From Eubacterium sp. AM49-13BH (GTDB lineage Bacteria > Bacillota > Clostridia > Lachnospirales > Lachnospiraceae): a DNA stretch of 54,764 nt. The notes beneath the pieces were generated by a model. That model did no database searches. It was not told the DNA's origin and worked only from the letters and a program-made list of their open reading frames with translations. Location: positions 1 through 54,764 of the forward strand of contig NZ_QSEK01000020.1 of NCBI RefSeq assembly GCF_003464165.1, written 5' to 3'. The translations under genes and the position numbers were made by a program. This document shows positions 27,942 through 38,666 of the stretch, piece after piece (position 1 is the first letter of the stretch; each line of letters starts with the position of its first letter).

Positions 27942-28561
27942 TTTCATACATTAAAGGTGAGCTTGCCGAAATTCTGCCAGATGTAATCGTTGTGGAAGCT
28001 AATGGAATAGGATATAATATATATGTTCCGGGTTCAGTACCTGGTGAGCTTCCATCAGTTGGCAGTGAGGTTAAGATATATACATATATGAATGTCAAGG
28101 AAGATGAATGCAGTCTGTATGGATTTCTTACAAGGGATGATTTAAGCATGTTTAAAATGCTTATCTGTGTCAATGGCATTGGACCTAAGGCTGCGCTTGG
28201 TGCATTATCTAATATCACAGCAGATGATTTAAGATTTGCTGTGCTTGCTGATGATGTGGCAGCAATCAAGGCACTTCCTGGTATCGGACCTAAGACAGCA
28301 CAGAAGATTATAATTGAGCTTAAGGATAAGTTAAAGCTTGATGAAGTATTTGAATCAGCACTTTCTAAGAATAAGAAGGCAGACAATAACAGTAATGCAA
28401 GTAATGTCATGATGATAAGAAATGACGCTGTGGAGGCACTTGTATCACTTGGATATTCAAGCAAAGATGCACTTGTTGCTGTCAAGGAAGTGGAAGATAT
28501 AGAGAATAAGGATTCTGAGACGGTTCTTAAGGAAGCGTTAAAGAAGCTGGCTAAATTCTAG
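27938..28561 (+). CDS. ruvA: Holliday junction branch migration protein RuvA
   Basis: The 207-residue product has the three RuvA domains: an N-terminal OB fold (1-62), a double helix-hairpin-helix region (about 70-140, with [13 protein letters not shown] and [19 protein letters not shown]) and a flexible C-terminal domain (about 155-207) that contacts RuvB. It binds four-way junctions and directs RuvB. The start overlaps the end of the DUF815 gene by four bases, and ruvB follows 31 bases later. Length and motifs are standard. Confidence 0.96.
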   Translation: MISYIKGELAEILPDVIVVEANGIGYNIYVPGSVPGELPSVGSEVKIYTYMNVKEDECSLYGFLTRDDLSMFKMLICVNGIGPKAALGALSNITADDLRFAVLADDVAAIKALPGIGPKTAQKIIIELKDKLKLDEVFESALSKNKKADNNSNASNVMMIRNDAVEALVSLGYSSKDALVAVKEVEDIENKDSETVLKEALKKLAKF

Positions 28562-28592
28562 AACAGAATAGTATTTAAGAAATGAGGGCTAT

Positions 28593-29594
28593 ATGGAAAA
28601 GAGGATTATATCAACACAGATAACTGAAGAAGATTATGGTATTGAGAATTCCTTAAGACCATTATCTCTTGATGACTATGTTGGACAGAATAAGGTTAAG
28701 AGCAATCTTAAAGTATATATTGAGGCAGCAAAGGAAAGAGGAGAGGCACTTGACCATGTTCTTTTCTATGGACCTCCTGGACTTGGAAAGACAACCCTTG
28801 CTGGAATTATTGCTAATGAAATGGGGGTTAATATCAAGGTTACATCCGGTCCTGCAATCGAGAAGCCGGGAGATATGGCAGCTATACTTAACAACTTAAG
28901 TGAGGGTGATATTCTCTTTGTAGATGAGATTCACAGACTTAACAGACAGGTAGAAGAAGTGCTGTATCCGGCAATGGAGGATTATAAGATCGATATTATG
29001 ATCGGCAAGGGTGCAACAGCAAGGTCTATAAGACTTGACCTGCCGCAGTTCACTCTGATAGGCGCAACAACAAGAGCGGGGCTTTTATCAGCACCTTTAA
29101 GAGACAGATTCGGTGTTGTAAGCCATATGGAATTCTATACAGTTCCGGAGCTTGAGAAAATCATTATCCGTTCAGCCAATGTGCTTAATGTTGATATTGA
29201 CTCAGACGGAGCACATGAGCTTGCAAGAAGATCCAGAGGAACACCGAGACTTGCCAACAGACTTTTGAAAAGAGTAAGGGATTTTGCACAGGTTAAATAT
29301 AACGGACATATCAATAAGGATGTTGCTGATTATGCTCTTAATCTGTTAGATGTTGATAGAGACGGATTGGACCGGAACGACAGGATTATACTTACTACAA
29401 TAGTTGATAAATTTGATGGCGGACCTGTCGGTATTGAGACACTGGCAGCTTCAATAGGAGAGGATTCAGGAACTCTTGAAGATGTTTATGAGCCATATCT
29501 GATACAGAATGGGTATATTAACAGAACTCCAAGAGGAAGAGTTGCAACAAAAGCTGCTTATGATAATCTTGGCAGGCTATTCAAAGAAAAATAA
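28593..29594 (+). CDS. ruvB: Holliday junction branch migration ATPase RuvB
   Basis: The 333-residue AAA+ motor has the Walker [11 protein letters not shown] near 60-69, the Walker B FVDEIHRL near 109-116, [18 protein letters not shown] as sensor-1/arginine-finger region near 153-170, and a winged-helix DNA-binding C-terminus (about 255-333, ending in TPRGRVAT plus a short tail). With RuvA it drives branch migration during recombinational repair. Its ATG has only a weak site (GAGGGCT). The identification is beyond reasonable doubt. Confidence 0.97.
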   Translation: MEKRIISTQITEEDYGIENSLRPLSLDDYVGQNKVKSNLKVYIEAAKERGEALDHVLFYGPPGLGKTTLAGIIANEMGVNIKVTSGPAIEKPGDMAAILNNLSEGDILFVDEIHRLNRQVEEVLYPAMEDYKIDIMIGKGATARSIRLDLPQFTLIGATTRAGLLSAPLRDRFGVVSHMEFYTVPELEKIIIRSANVLNVDIDSDGAHELARRSRGTPRLANRLLKRVRDFAQVKYNGHINKDVADYALNLLDVDRDGLDRNDRIILTTIVDKFDGGPVGIETLAASIGEDSGTLEDVYEPYLIQNGYINRTPRGRVATKAAYDNLGRLFKEK

Positions 29595-29617
29595 TACAAA
29601 TAATGAGGAGGGGACTT

Positions 29618-30025
29618 ATGTCATCAAAAAACACAGCAGAGGTAATTCTTGGAGGTAAAGTAATTAAGCTTGGAGGATATGAGAGCGAGGAGTATCTCCA
29701 GAGAGTTGCATCATACATTAACAATAAGATTACAGAGTTTAATAAGGATGAGGGATACAGACGCATGTCGGCTGACATGAGAACTGATATGATGTATCTT
29801 AATATCGCTGATGATTACTTTAAAGCCAAGAAGATGGCAGACGGGCTTTCTTCAGATATAGAGAACAAGGATAAAGAGATATATGATTTAAAGCATGAGC
29901 TTATTGCTGCGCAGATTAAGGCAGAGAGTTCTGCAAAAGAAATTAAGGAATTAAAGAATGAGATTAACAAGTACCAGAAGAATATTGTTAAGTTAGAGAC
30001 AGAACTTAATGATTCTAAGAAGTGA
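29618..30025 (+). CDS. zapA: Cell division protein ZapA
   Basis: The 135-residue product has an N-terminal ZapA globular domain (about 1-55, VILGGKVIKLGGYESEEYLQ region) and a long coiled coil (about 62-135). ZapA binds and bundles FtsZ at the division site. I start at the ATG placed after GAGGAGGGG; the earlier ATG at 29603 overlaps that ribosome site. In Firmicutes zapA is often next to a U32 peptidase gene, as here. A hairpin lies between zapA and the U32 gene. Confidence 0.85.
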   Translation: MSSKNTAEVILGGKVIKLGGYESEEYLQRVASYINNKITEFNKDEGYRRMSADMRTDMMYLNIADDYFKAKKMADGLSSDIENKDKEIYDLKHELIAAQIKAESSAKEIKELKNEINKYQKNIVKLETELNDSKK

Positions 30026-30058
30026 TTTACATAAGGTTTATCAGGTATTAATAATAAC

Positions 30059-30086
30059 GGCTGTTGCAAATGCATTTGCAGCAGCC
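30059..30086 (+). terminator. Hairpin terminator after zapA
   Basis: A 12-bp stem (30059-30070 with 30075-30086, one G-U pair), GGCTGTTGCAAA with a TGCA loop, is followed by ATTTGATTT. It is moderately convincing because the T-run is interrupted. Confidence 0.7.
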
Positions 30087-30112
30087 ATTTGATTTAAAGG
30101 CGGTTTACAACT

Positions 30113-32508
30113 ATGAATGTTGATAAGAAAAAGATACAGGTAGAAGTTCTCGCACCGGCAGGTTCACTTGATATTATGAAGGCTGTTGTGGCTGCAGGAG
30201 CAGATGCAATATACCTTGGCGGCAATATGTTCGGAGCAAGGGCATTTGCTAATAATTTTAATGATGAAGAGCTTATCAGTGCTATAGAGTATGCACATTT
30301 ATTTGGAAGAAAGGTATATCTGACAGTTAATACCCTTCTTAAGTCAAGAGAGATAGAGAATAGTCTTATAGAATATCTTATACCATTCTATGAGGCAGGA
30401 CTTGATGCAGTGATTGTGCAGGATATGGGTGTGCTTAAGCTGATAAGAAAGCATTTTCCTGATATGGATATACATGCAAGTACACAGATGACACAGACCG
30501 GCGTATATGGCAGCAGGCTTTTAAAGGAACTTGGGGCATCAAGAATTGTTACCTCAAGAGAGATGAATCTACAGGAGATAAAGCAGCTTCATGAGAAATT
30601 AGATGTTGAGATAGAAAGCTTTGTGCATGGAGCTTTATGTTACTGTTATTCAGGACAATGCCTGCTTTCAAGTTTTAACGGTGGACGAAGCGGCAACAGG
30701 GGAAGATGTGCCCAGCCATGCAGAATGTCTTATGATGTGTATGATAGCGGAGTAAAGATTAATGACAAAAACAACAGTTATGCATTAAGCCCTAAAGATA
30801 TGTGTGCATTACAGATACTTCCTGATGTTATTGATAGTGGCGTATATTCCCTGAAAATCGAGGCCGTATGAAGAATGTCACATATGCGGCTATGGTAACA
30901 CACATTTACCGCAAATATGTTGATATGTATCTTGAAAAAGGTCGTGACGGTTTTAAGGTAGATAAGCAGGATATGGATGCCCTGTCTGATATATATAACA
31001 GAGGTGCTTTCACAACAGGATATTATGACAGCATTAAAGGAAAAAAGATGATGTCTCTTGGCCGCCCTAACCATATGGGAACGGAGTGTCTTAAGGTTGT
31101 GTCTAACAAGGCAGGAAGAATTACATTTAAGGCACTTAAGAATGTGAACAGAGGTGATGTCTTTGAGATTGATAAGGAACATTCCTTTGAGAGCGGAGCT
31201 GATGTGGCAGCAGGGCAGACCTTCGTTGTCAATCTTCCTAAGAAATATCCATTGTATGAGGGAAGAGTTGTCAACAGAATGAATAATGCTAAGATTAAGG
31301 CATATGTAGCGGATAATTATGTTGGAACATCACCTGAAATCCATGTTGATATGAAGCTTGTTGTAAGAAAGAATGAGAATATATCACTCACTGTAATGTA
31401 TGATGGGATTGAGAAGACATGTACAGGAGAGATTATTACTGAAGCGCAGAGCCGTCCCGCCTCAGAGCAGGAACTGGTTAAGAATTTAAAGAAAACTGGT
31501 GATACATGCTTTGTGGTGGATAATACAGAAGTGGAACTTGACGATGGAGTATTCGTTCCGGTTGGCTGGATTAAGGAATTAAGAAGAAATGTACTTGAAC
31601 AGCTTGAAACACATTTAAAGCACAGTCTTGTAAGAACTTATAATAAGCCAGATTATGTTGAAATGTATAACAAAGAAGAGACGCTTAATGATAATGGATT
31701 TTTAATAAGAAAAGCTGCGTATCTGCACAATATTAATCATGTAAAGCAGGCAGCATCAGTTTCAGGAGTGCAGAGTATATATCTTGATTATAAGCTGTTA
31801 TATGAATGCACAGATGAGGAGTTGAAAATCTGTGTTTCATATTGTGCATCACGGGAAATAGATGTGTATGTTGTTCTTCCTCATATTCTTAAAGCTGATA
31901 AGTATGATAAGTTTAAGAAGCTTTGTGAGAAGGCATCCGGATGTGGTATCAGCCGTTATCTTTGCAGGAATATTGAACAGATTGGATTTCTTGGAAGCAG
32001 TAACTGGAAAAAATTATCTGGCGATGTGCATATTATCACAGACAGCAGCATATATATATTTAATGCATTTGCTAAAGATGAATTAAGAAAACTGTGTGAA
32101 AAGTCAGGCATCGTTCTTGACAGGATGACTCTTCCTCTGGAACTTACAGACAAGGAGATGCTGCCTGTGGCTGGCACAGATACAGAACTTGTCGTGTATG
32201 GCAGTGTACCGCTTATGGTTTCTGAACAGTGCGTAAGAAAAACTTATGGAAGATGTGATGGAAACTGGGGTAGTGTGAAGCTTACAGGATTTAAAGGCAA
32301 TGAATATACAGTTAACAGTATGTGTGAATTCTGCTATACTGTTATGGATGGGAAAAAGCTCAATCTTACACAGGAGAATCTGGAAGATTTCAATAAATGT
32401 GTAATTCGTTATGAATTTGACGAGAGTGGAGCAGATGATATACAATTAGTTATGACTGATGGAGTAAGTGGTGGTACTACAGGACATTTTCATCAGGCAA
32501 TTGACTAA
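30113..32508 (+). CDS. U32-family peptidase / RNA-modification-type protein, one frame break
   Basis: The restored 798-residue protein begins with the peptidase U32 domain (LAPAGSLDIMKAVVAAGADA near 12-31; FVHGALCYCYSGQCLLSS near 171-188; GRCAQPCR near 198-205, Cys that may bind an Fe-S cluster in relatives). It continues with a collagenase-like and DUF3656-type C-terminus. U32 proteins were first called collagenases; several are now linked to RNA hydroxylation, so peptidase activity is not assured. The frame stops early at 30871 (KIEAV) and resumes four bases back with MKNVTYAA. One extra G in GAGGCC at 30862-30863 restores the family motif KIEGRMK. Its partner zapA lies upstream. Confidence 0.85.
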
Positions 32509-32538
32509 GATTAGGTGATTCGGATAAAGGAGATTGCA

Positions 32539-33903
32539 ATGCAGTCAGTTTTTATTGAACTTACGAAATACATTTTTGCATTTCTTATGGCTTTTTATGT
32601 TCTTTCTGCATACAGAGGAGCGATAATTCATAAGGAAGAGAAGAGAAAAGGCATATATATACAGCAATACCTATTGATATTTGCCATACATTTTCTTGGA
32701 TACTATGTTCTGTATATTATGAAGAATGATGCCAGGTATATAGGTTTTTATTTTGTACAGCTTATATATCTTATAGTATTTATTTCATTCTATTATATAT
32801 TGTATCCAAAGGCATCAAGACTGCTCGTTAATAATATGTGTATGCTTATGTCTGTTGGCTTTATTATGATAGCAAGACTTAACTATGATAAATGTGTCAA
32901 ACAGTTTGTTATTGCTGTGCTTGGAACGGTGATTATGTTCCTTGTTCCGTGGCTTATCAAATCAGTTAAGAGTTTCAGAAACTTTGGCTGGATTTACTGC
33001 GTTGCAGGACTTGTGCTTTTATGTGCTGTTCTTCTTGGTAATAAGGTGTATGGAGCCAATCTTACATTAAGCATAGGAGCATTTTCTGTACAGCCGGCAG
33101 AATTTGTAAAGATTCTGTATGTTATGTTTGTTGCATCTATGTTTAATAAATCAACAACCTTTAAACAGACTTGTATTGTTACAGTATTTGCAGCACTGCA
33201 TGTGATTATTCTCGTGCTTTCAACGGATCTTGGTGCTGCACTGATATTCTTTGTTGTATATATTGCCATGCTTTATATTGCTACAAGAAAACTATCGTAT
33301 GCTGGGGCAGGACTTCTTGCGGGAGCGGGAGCATCAGTTATTGCGTATAAGCTGTTTTCACATGTAAGGGCAAGAGTTGTGGTATGGCGTAATCCATGGG
33401 AATATATTGATACTAGCGGATATCAGATATGCCAGTCTCTTTTTGCAATCGGTATGGGTTCATGGTTTGGATACGGACTGTGTCAGGGGATGCCGGATAA
33501 GATACCTGTAGCAGAGAAGGACTTTATGTTTTCTGCTATTACAGAAGAATTCGGACTTATATTCTCAATATCATTATTCTTAGTGTGTCTTAATAATCTT
33601 ATTCTTATGATGAATATAGCTTCAAGATGTAAGACGCTTTTCTATCGTCTTGTAGCTGTAGGACTCGGAGTTACATATGGAGTACAGGTGTTCTTAACGG
33701 TCGGAGGTGCAATAAAATTCATACCAATGACAGGTGTTACGCTTCCTTTTGTAAGTTATGGAGGAAGCTCAATATTAAGTTCACTTATAATGTTTGCACT
33801 TATTAATGGAATGTACAATATGAGACAGGATGAAGGTGACAGGAAAGATGGCAGAAAAAAGAAAACAATCCAGACAAAGAAAAAAACAAAACGTTCAGAG
33901 TGA
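32539..33903 (+). CDS. FtsW/RodA/SpoVE-family peptidoglycan polymerase
   Basis: The 454-residue product is a SEDS glycosyltransferase with about ten transmembrane helices. Features include PAEFVKILYVMF near 194, a conserved STDLGAALIFF near 232, the loop RVVVWRNPW near 285-293, YQICQSLFAIGMGSWFG-like sequence near 300 and PMTGVTLPFVSYGGSS near 396-411. It polymerises lipid II together with a class B PBP. That partner is the next gene, which overlaps it by 56 bases. The start follows AAAGGAG by six bases; a GTG at 32515 has no site. Whether it serves division, elongation or sporulation cannot be told from sequence. Confidence 0.9.
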   Translation: MQSVFIELTKYIFAFLMAFYVLSAYRGAIIHKEEKRKGIYIQQYLLIFAIHFLGYYVLYIMKNDARYIGFYFVQLIYLIVFISFYYILYPKASRLLVNNMCMLMSVGFIMIARLNYDKCVKQFVIAVLGTVIMFLVPWLIKSVKSFRNFGWIYCVAGLVLLCAVLLGNKVYGANLTLSIGAFSVQPAEFVKILYVMFVASMFNKSTTFKQTCIVTVFAALHVIILVLSTDLGAALIFFVVYIAMLYIATRKLSYAGAGLLAGAGASVIAYKLFSHVRARVVVWRNPWEYIDTSGYQICQSLFAIGMGSWFGYGLCQGMPDKIPVAEKDFMFSAITEEFGLIFSISLFLVCLNNLILMMNIASRCKTLFYRLVAVGLGVTYGVQVFLTVGGAIKFIPMTGVTLPFVSYGGSSILSSLIMFALINGMYNMRQDEGDRKDGRKKKTIQTKKKTKRSE

Positions 33904-35341
33904 TATAGTAGATACAGAAAAGAAGAATTTAAGGAATAAGGAAACTAATGTAATTGCATTCTTTTTTGTAGGTCTTTTTGTGGCTGCAATTGTGTATCTG
34001 TGCGTGTTCAATATAAAGGACGCGGGAACAATTGTTAATAATCCGTATAACAAGAGAGTTGATAATCAGGAAAGCAAAGTTGTGAGAGGCGATATATTAG
34101 CAGATGATGGAGATGTTCTTGCAACAACGCTTACAGATGATGAAGGCAATGAATCGCGTTATTATCCATATGGGAATCTGTTCTGTCATTCGGTTGGATT
34201 TACTTCTCTTACAGGAATGAAGACAGGAATAGAACAGTCACAGAATTATTATCTTCTCAGTGAGACAAATAATGTACTTGACCAGATTGGTAATGACTTA
34301 TCAGGTGGCAAAGCAAAGGGACATAATGTAACAACAACACTTAATGTAGAGCTTACCCAAGCTGCTTATAAGGCACTTGGCAGTAATAAAGGTGCTGTTA
34401 TCGCTATGGAACCGTCTACAGGAAAGATTCTTACAATGGTATCTAATCCATCATTTGATGCTAATGATGTCAATACAGATTATGAAGAATGGATTACATA
34501 TGACAGTGCAGATTCAGTACTTTTAAACAGGGCAACGCAGGGGCTATATCCTCCTGGTTCAACATTTAAGATAATTACAGCACTTGCATATATAAGACAG
34601 AATGAGAATGATTATTATAACTATTCATATGATTGTGATGGACAGGCATATATACCAGGTGGAACTACTATAGCGTGTTTTGATCATACAGCACATGGAT
34701 ATCAGGATTTAAGAAAAGCATTTGCAAATTCATGCAATTCTGCATTTTCTACGATTGGTGCCGGACTTAACAAAACATCTTTCATAAATTTGTGTAGTAC
34801 ATTCCTATTTAATTCTAATCTTCCTGTAGGATTTGAGTATTCTAAGAGCGCAATGGCTGTTACACAGGATTCTTCAATAAGTGAGATGCAGGAGACTGGT
34901 ATAGGACAGGGAAGGACAATGATGACACCACTTCATAATATGATGATTGCGGCGAGTATTGCCAATGATGGGGTTATGATGACTCCATATATTGTTGACA
35001 GTGTAAGTGACAGCGAGGGCAGAATGGTTGTTAAGAACAAACCGTCAGCAGTTGGAACTGTGATGTCTGCAGAAGAAGCTGAGTATCTTACTGAATGTAT
35101 GAGACAGGTGGTTACGTCCGGTACAGGTTATGCTATGAAAAATTCATCATATGAAGCAGCTGGAAAGACAGGTTCTGCACAGTATGATGATTCTGAGAAT
35201 TATCATAGCTGGTTTACAGGGTTTGCACCATATGATAATCCACAGATTGCTGTATGTGTAATACTTGAAGGCGGATATTCAGGAGTTGCAAGTGCACAAT
35301 ATGTTGCAAAAACTGTATTTGATACATATTTCGGATATTGA
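33848..35341 (+). CDS. Class B penicillin-binding protein (transpeptidase)
   Basis: The 497-residue product has a basic cytoplasmic tail, one helix (about 34-54), a dimerisation domain and a transpeptidase domain. The active-site triad motifs are S238-T-F-K, S295-C-N297 and K440-T-G. It cross-links peptidoglycan with the SEDS protein encoded upstream. I prefer the ATG at 33848, nine bases after AAGGTGA; the ATG at 33830 would add six residues. It lacks PASTA repeats and resembles PbpA-like proteins of Actinobacteria and clostridia. No beta-lactam resistance role is implied. Confidence 0.92.
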   Translation: MAEKRKQSRQRKKQNVQSDIVDTEKKNLRNKETNVIAFFFVGLFVAAIVYLCVFNIKDAGTIVNNPYNKRVDNQESKVVRGDILADDGDVLATTLTDDEGNESRYYPYGNLFCHSVGFTSLTGMKTGIEQSQNYYLLSETNNVLDQIGNDLSGGKAKGHNVTTTLNVELTQAAYKALGSNKGAVIAMEPSTGKILTMVSNPSFDANDVNTDYEEWITYDSADSVLLNRATQGLYPPGSTFKIITALAYIRQNENDYYNYSYDCDGQAYIPGGTTIACFDHTAHGYQDLRKAFANSCNSAFSTIGAGLNKTSFINLCSTFLFNSNLPVGFEYSKSAMAVTQDSSISEMQETGIGQGRTMMTPLHNMMIAASIANDGVMMTPYIVDSVSDSEGRMVVKNKPSAVGTVMSAEEAEYLTECMRQVVTSGTGYAMKNSSYEAAGKTGSAQYDDSENYHSWFTGFAPYDNPQIAVCVILEGGYSGVASAQYVAKTVFDTYFGY

Positions 35342-35427
35342 TATTAATGCCGGAAGATTGTATAATGTATATAAGAAATATATGGAACGGTACAACTTAA
35401 TTATTAAGAAAAGAAGAGGGGAAAGCT

Positions 35428-35745
35428 ATGAATAGTAATCGTATTAAAGTTACATTGTACAACAGAACATTTAAAGAGATAGATATGTCGGATTTTACAA
35501 GAATAACAGAAGGCCTGTTTTCTAACAGAGATGATATTGTCGCAATCAGTTTTCCAGAAGGAGTAGAGACAATAGCATCTAATGCTTTTGAAAATTGCAG
35601 AAGACTTGAAAAAGTCGAATTTCCTGATTCACTTAAGCTGATTGAGTGTGAAGCATTTATTAACTGCACAAGTCTTAAAGAAGTTGATTACGGAAAGAAT
35701 GTAACTGTTGCTCCGGATGCATTTAAAGGCTGTATTAATTTATAA
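35428..35745 (+). CDS. Small BspA-type leucine-rich-repeat protein
   Basis: The 105-residue product has about three LRR_5 (BspA-like) repeats. The clearest is SFPEGVETIASNAFENCRRL followed by EFPDSLKLIECEAFINCTSL, then a partial third unit ending AFKGCINL. No signal peptide is present, so it appears cytoplasmic, unlike many secreted BspA-like surface proteins. GAAGAGGGGAAAG precedes the ATG. It stands between the PBP gene and a terminator. Its role is unknown; protein binding is likely from the fold. Confidence 0.75.
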   Translation: MNSNRIKVTLYNRTFKEIDMSDFTRITEGLFSNRDDIVAISFPEGVETIASNAFENCRRLEKVEFPDSLKLIECEAFINCTSLKEVDYGKNVTVAPDAFKGCINL

Positions 35746-35760
35746 TCAGAATTATTGAAA

Positions 35761-35789
35761 TAAGAAGCCTTACGGGGCTTCTTATTTTT
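35761..35789 (+). terminator. Intrinsic terminator after the LRR gene
   Basis: The stem TAAGAAGCC (35761-35769) pairs with GGCTTCTTA (35776-35784), with a six-base loop, followed by TTTTT. Confidence 0.88.
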
Positions 35790-35811
35790 ATAGGCGTTTA
35801 CGACTAAAAAC

Positions 35812-35840
35812 TTGACAAATATTTCTTCATAATATAGGAT
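35812..35840 (+). promoter_or_regulatory. Sigma-A promoter for lysA
   Basis: A consensus -35 TTGACA (35812-35817) is followed by a 17-base spacer and the weaker -10 TAGGAT (35835-35840). The leader of about 85 bases contains GTGCTG (35868-35873) and its complement CAGCAC (35907-35912) near the ribosome site. It is too short for a lysine riboswitch. Confidence 0.65.
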
Positions 35841-35928
35841 TTCTTACAGTGGCCTGACTATGCGTTGGTGCTGTATACGTGGGCTTGCGAAAGATTTTTA
35901 GAAATTCAGCACAGAAACGAGGAAGATA

Positions 35929-37208
35929 ATGAGTAAGAAAAAGACATTTGTTACACTTGAACAGCTTAAGGAAATCGACAAGACATATCCGACTCCTTAT
36001 CATCTCTATGATGAGAAGGGAATCAGAGAGAACGCTAAGAGATTAAAGGAAGCATTCTCATGGAATAAAGGTTATAGAGAGTATTTTGCTGTGAAGGCTA
36101 CTCCTAATCCATATATTTTAAAGATATTAAAGGATTATGGCTGCGGTGTTGACTGTGCATCTATGGCAGAGCTTATGATGGGATATGCTCTTGATTATAA
36201 GCCGGAAGAGATTATGTTCTCATCTAATGATACTCCTGCAGAAGAGTATGCATATGCTAATGAGATAGGTGCTACTATCAATCTTGATGATATTACTCAT
36301 ATTGAGTTTCTAGATAAGATATTAGACGGTAAGTTTCCTGAAACAATGAGCTGCCGTTACAATCCGGGTGGATATTTCCAGCTTGGAACATCTATTATGG
36401 ATAATCCTGGTGATGCCAAGTATGGTATGACACATGACCAGATTATAGAAGCGTTTAAGATATTAAAGAGTAAGGGCGTTAAGCATTTTGGTATCCATTC
36501 ATTCCTTGCAAGTAATACTGTATCTAATGAATATTACCCTACACTTGCCAAGATTTTATTCGAGCTTGCAGTTGAGTTAAGAGACAAGACTGGAGCAGAT
36601 ATTAAGTTTGTAAACCTTTCAGGTGGTGTTGGTGTTGCTTACAAACCGGATCAGGAGCCTAACGATATTGCTGTTATTGGTGAAGGTGTACACAAGGTAT
36701 ATGATGAGGTTCTTGCGCTGCCGGAATGGGTGATGTTGCAATTTATACAGAGCTTGGAAGATTCATGCTTGCTCCATATGGCTGTCTTGTAACTAAGGCA
36801 ATTCATGAGAAGCACATCTATAAGGAATACATCGGAGTTGATGCATGTGCATCTAACCTTATGCGTCCGGCAATCTATGGCGCATATCATCATATTACTG
36901 TTGCGGGTAAGGAAGATGCACCTTGCGACCATAAGTATGATGTAACAGGTTCTTTATGCGAGAACAGTGACAAATTTGCAATTGACAGAATGCTTCCTAA
37001 GATTGATATGGGTGATTATCTTATTATTCATGATACAGGGGCACATGGTTTCTCTATGGGATACCAGTATAATGGAAAGCTAAGATCAGCAGAGCTTCTT
37101 CTTAAGGAAGATGGCAGTGTACAGATGATCAGACGAGCAGAGACAATCAAGGATTACTATGCTACATTTGATTTCTGTGATGCGTTGAAAAAGTTGAATT
37201 TAAAATAA
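35929..37208 (+). CDS. lysA: Diaminopimelate decarboxylase-type PLP enzyme, one frame break
   Basis: The restored 426-residue protein is a fold-III PLP decarboxylase. The PLP lysine is in YFAVKATPNP near 51-60, followed by CGVDCASMAE, the HxGS-like segment FGIHSFLASN near 187-196, a glycine-rich LSGGVG loop, VDACASNLMRPAIYGAYH, and CENSDKFA plus DTGAHGFSMGYQYNG at the C-terminus. These match diaminopimelate decarboxylase (meso-DAP to lysine) better than carboxynorspermidine or ornithine decarboxylases. The frame breaks at 36723-36724 in CCGGAATGGG; one extra G gives LPGMGDVAIYTELGRF, as the family requires. A promoter lies upstream and a coupled hypothetical gene follows. Confidence 0.85.
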
Positions 37209-37223
37209 ACGAGGTTTGATACA

Positions 37224-38612
37224 TTGAAGAATTTAGGTTATATAGCAGGCGAAATTACAAAGGGAAAGAATCTTTCAGAAAATCTTTTAAAGTATGGTAA
37301 TGGAATGTGTTCCATGTATAATGGGCTTGGATTTATTAAAATGTCAATGAATTATTATACTGTACTTGATATTGCAAGAGATTTACAGAATGATAAAGAC
37401 CTTCTTAACATGATTAACAGACTTAATGAGCTTGTGGAGCGTTTTGTGGAGAATGATGAATGTGATGATTATGAAGCATTTAAAGAACTCAATTCATTCC
37501 GCGAACAGATTATTGAGATTATGGAAGTTATAACAGCTTATGTTGACAGGCTAAGAATATATGAGCATGTACTTAACAGAGTTGAGTACAGATTTAACGA
37601 GGGTGAACTTGATTACGACTACTATAATACCTATATGACTAATGAGATCATGCATTATATATTGTCTGATAAGGATAATGTTGTTATTAATGGCAAGATT
37701 TCAGAGATAGTAGGACAGCTTCCTGTAAGAATGTTAAAGGACAGATTTTTTGAACATATCAGAGATGCATTTACACTGTATCATGGTGCCGGAAAGAATT
37801 CGATAGATGATTTCTATTACACCTTAAGCACAAGTGCTATGCTTTCAGGTGAAGCGGGATTTGATAAATTCCCTGATGTTTATGATATATATAACACACT
37901 TGCAGGGGCTGACTACAAAAATATTGATAAAGACGAATATGTAAGACTTAAAGGCGCACTTGATATTGCAACTGAGAAGATGACAGATTATGCAGATGTA
38001 TATGTGCTTCTTACACAGGTTGTTAATGATGCACTCACCATAGCTCTTACCAGAAGAAATACACTGGATAGAATAGAAGAGATAGAGAATGCTAAGAGTG
38101 TTTTAAGTAAAACAAGAAATGCTTATATTACAGGTGAAAGATTTGAAGATATTTCAGAGGATTTTACAGCATTTGAAGGAAAACAGGAAAGAATTCTTGA
38201 GGCAGTATCATCTGGTGACTATGCAATAGAATACAGCCTTGCCAATTTTGTGGATGAACTTAAGGATTATGAGCTTTTATCTGAATATAATGCTTTGTCT
38301 AAAACACTTAAGTTACAGTCAGGCAGTGATTTTGTTAAGCTTGAATCAGAGGTATTTGCAGAGATTCCGGATAATTCTTATGCTGATGAGACAGCAGAGA
38401 AGCTTATTATGGAACTTGATGACAGCTTTAAGAACATGAATGTAATGGTTAAGAGAGCTGTTATGGCATCAGTGCTTTCAAGTCTTCCGGTATTTTTTAA
38501 CAATACCGAGGAGATACAGTCATATATTAATAATTCTCTTATGCAGTGCAATGATGAAGCAGAGCAGAAGGCGGTTGTTGAGATTATCAAGGCTATGATA
38601 AGTGATAAGTAA
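37224..38612 (+). CDS. Hypothetical protein, helical, 462 residues
   Basis: I do not recognise this family. The product is acidic and almost entirely helical by composition, with no signal peptide, membrane segment or cysteine cluster, so it should be cytosolic. A Tyr/Asp-rich region lies near 128-145 (FNEGELDYDYYNTY). The start is a TTG eight bases after GAGGT, only 15 bases from the lysA stop, so it is probably co-transcribed with lysA. Two further unknown or poorly known genes follow in the same orientation. The base composition resembles its neighbours, with no sign of recent transfer. Confidence 0.7.
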   Translation: MKNLGYIAGEITKGKNLSENLLKYGNGMCSMYNGLGFIKMSMNYYTVLDIARDLQNDKDLLNMINRLNELVERFVENDECDDYEAFKELNSFREQIIEIMEVITAYVDRLRIYEHVLNRVEYRFNEGELDYDYYNTYMTNEIMHYILSDKDNVVINGKISEIVGQLPVRMLKDRFFEHIRDAFTLYHGAGKNSIDDFYYTLSTSAMLSGEAGFDKFPDVYDIYNTLAGADYKNIDKDEYVRLKGALDIATEKMTDYADVYVLLTQVVNDALTIALTRRNTLDRIEEIENAKSVLSKTRNAYITGERFEDISEDFTAFEGKQERILEAVSSGDYAIEYSLANFVDELKDYELLSEYNALSKTLKLQSGSDFVKLESEVFAEIPDNSYADETAEKLIMELDDSFKNMNVMVKRAVMASVLSSLPVFFNNTEEIQSYINNSLMQCNDEAEQKAVVEIIKAMISDK

Positions 38613-38666
38613 TGCAAATGTGCTGATGTGCATATGAGAAGTTTAAGGTTTTTGGGGGATAGTAAG

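Noticed and set aside
30113..30871. The first part of the U32 gene as a complete short protease
   Set aside because: The frame ends exactly inside the conserved KIEGRMK motif, and the rest of the protein continues at once in another frame.
35841..35928. Lysine riboswitch upstream of lysA
   Set aside because: The leader is under 90 bases, far shorter than the L-box, and shows none of its five-way junction layout.
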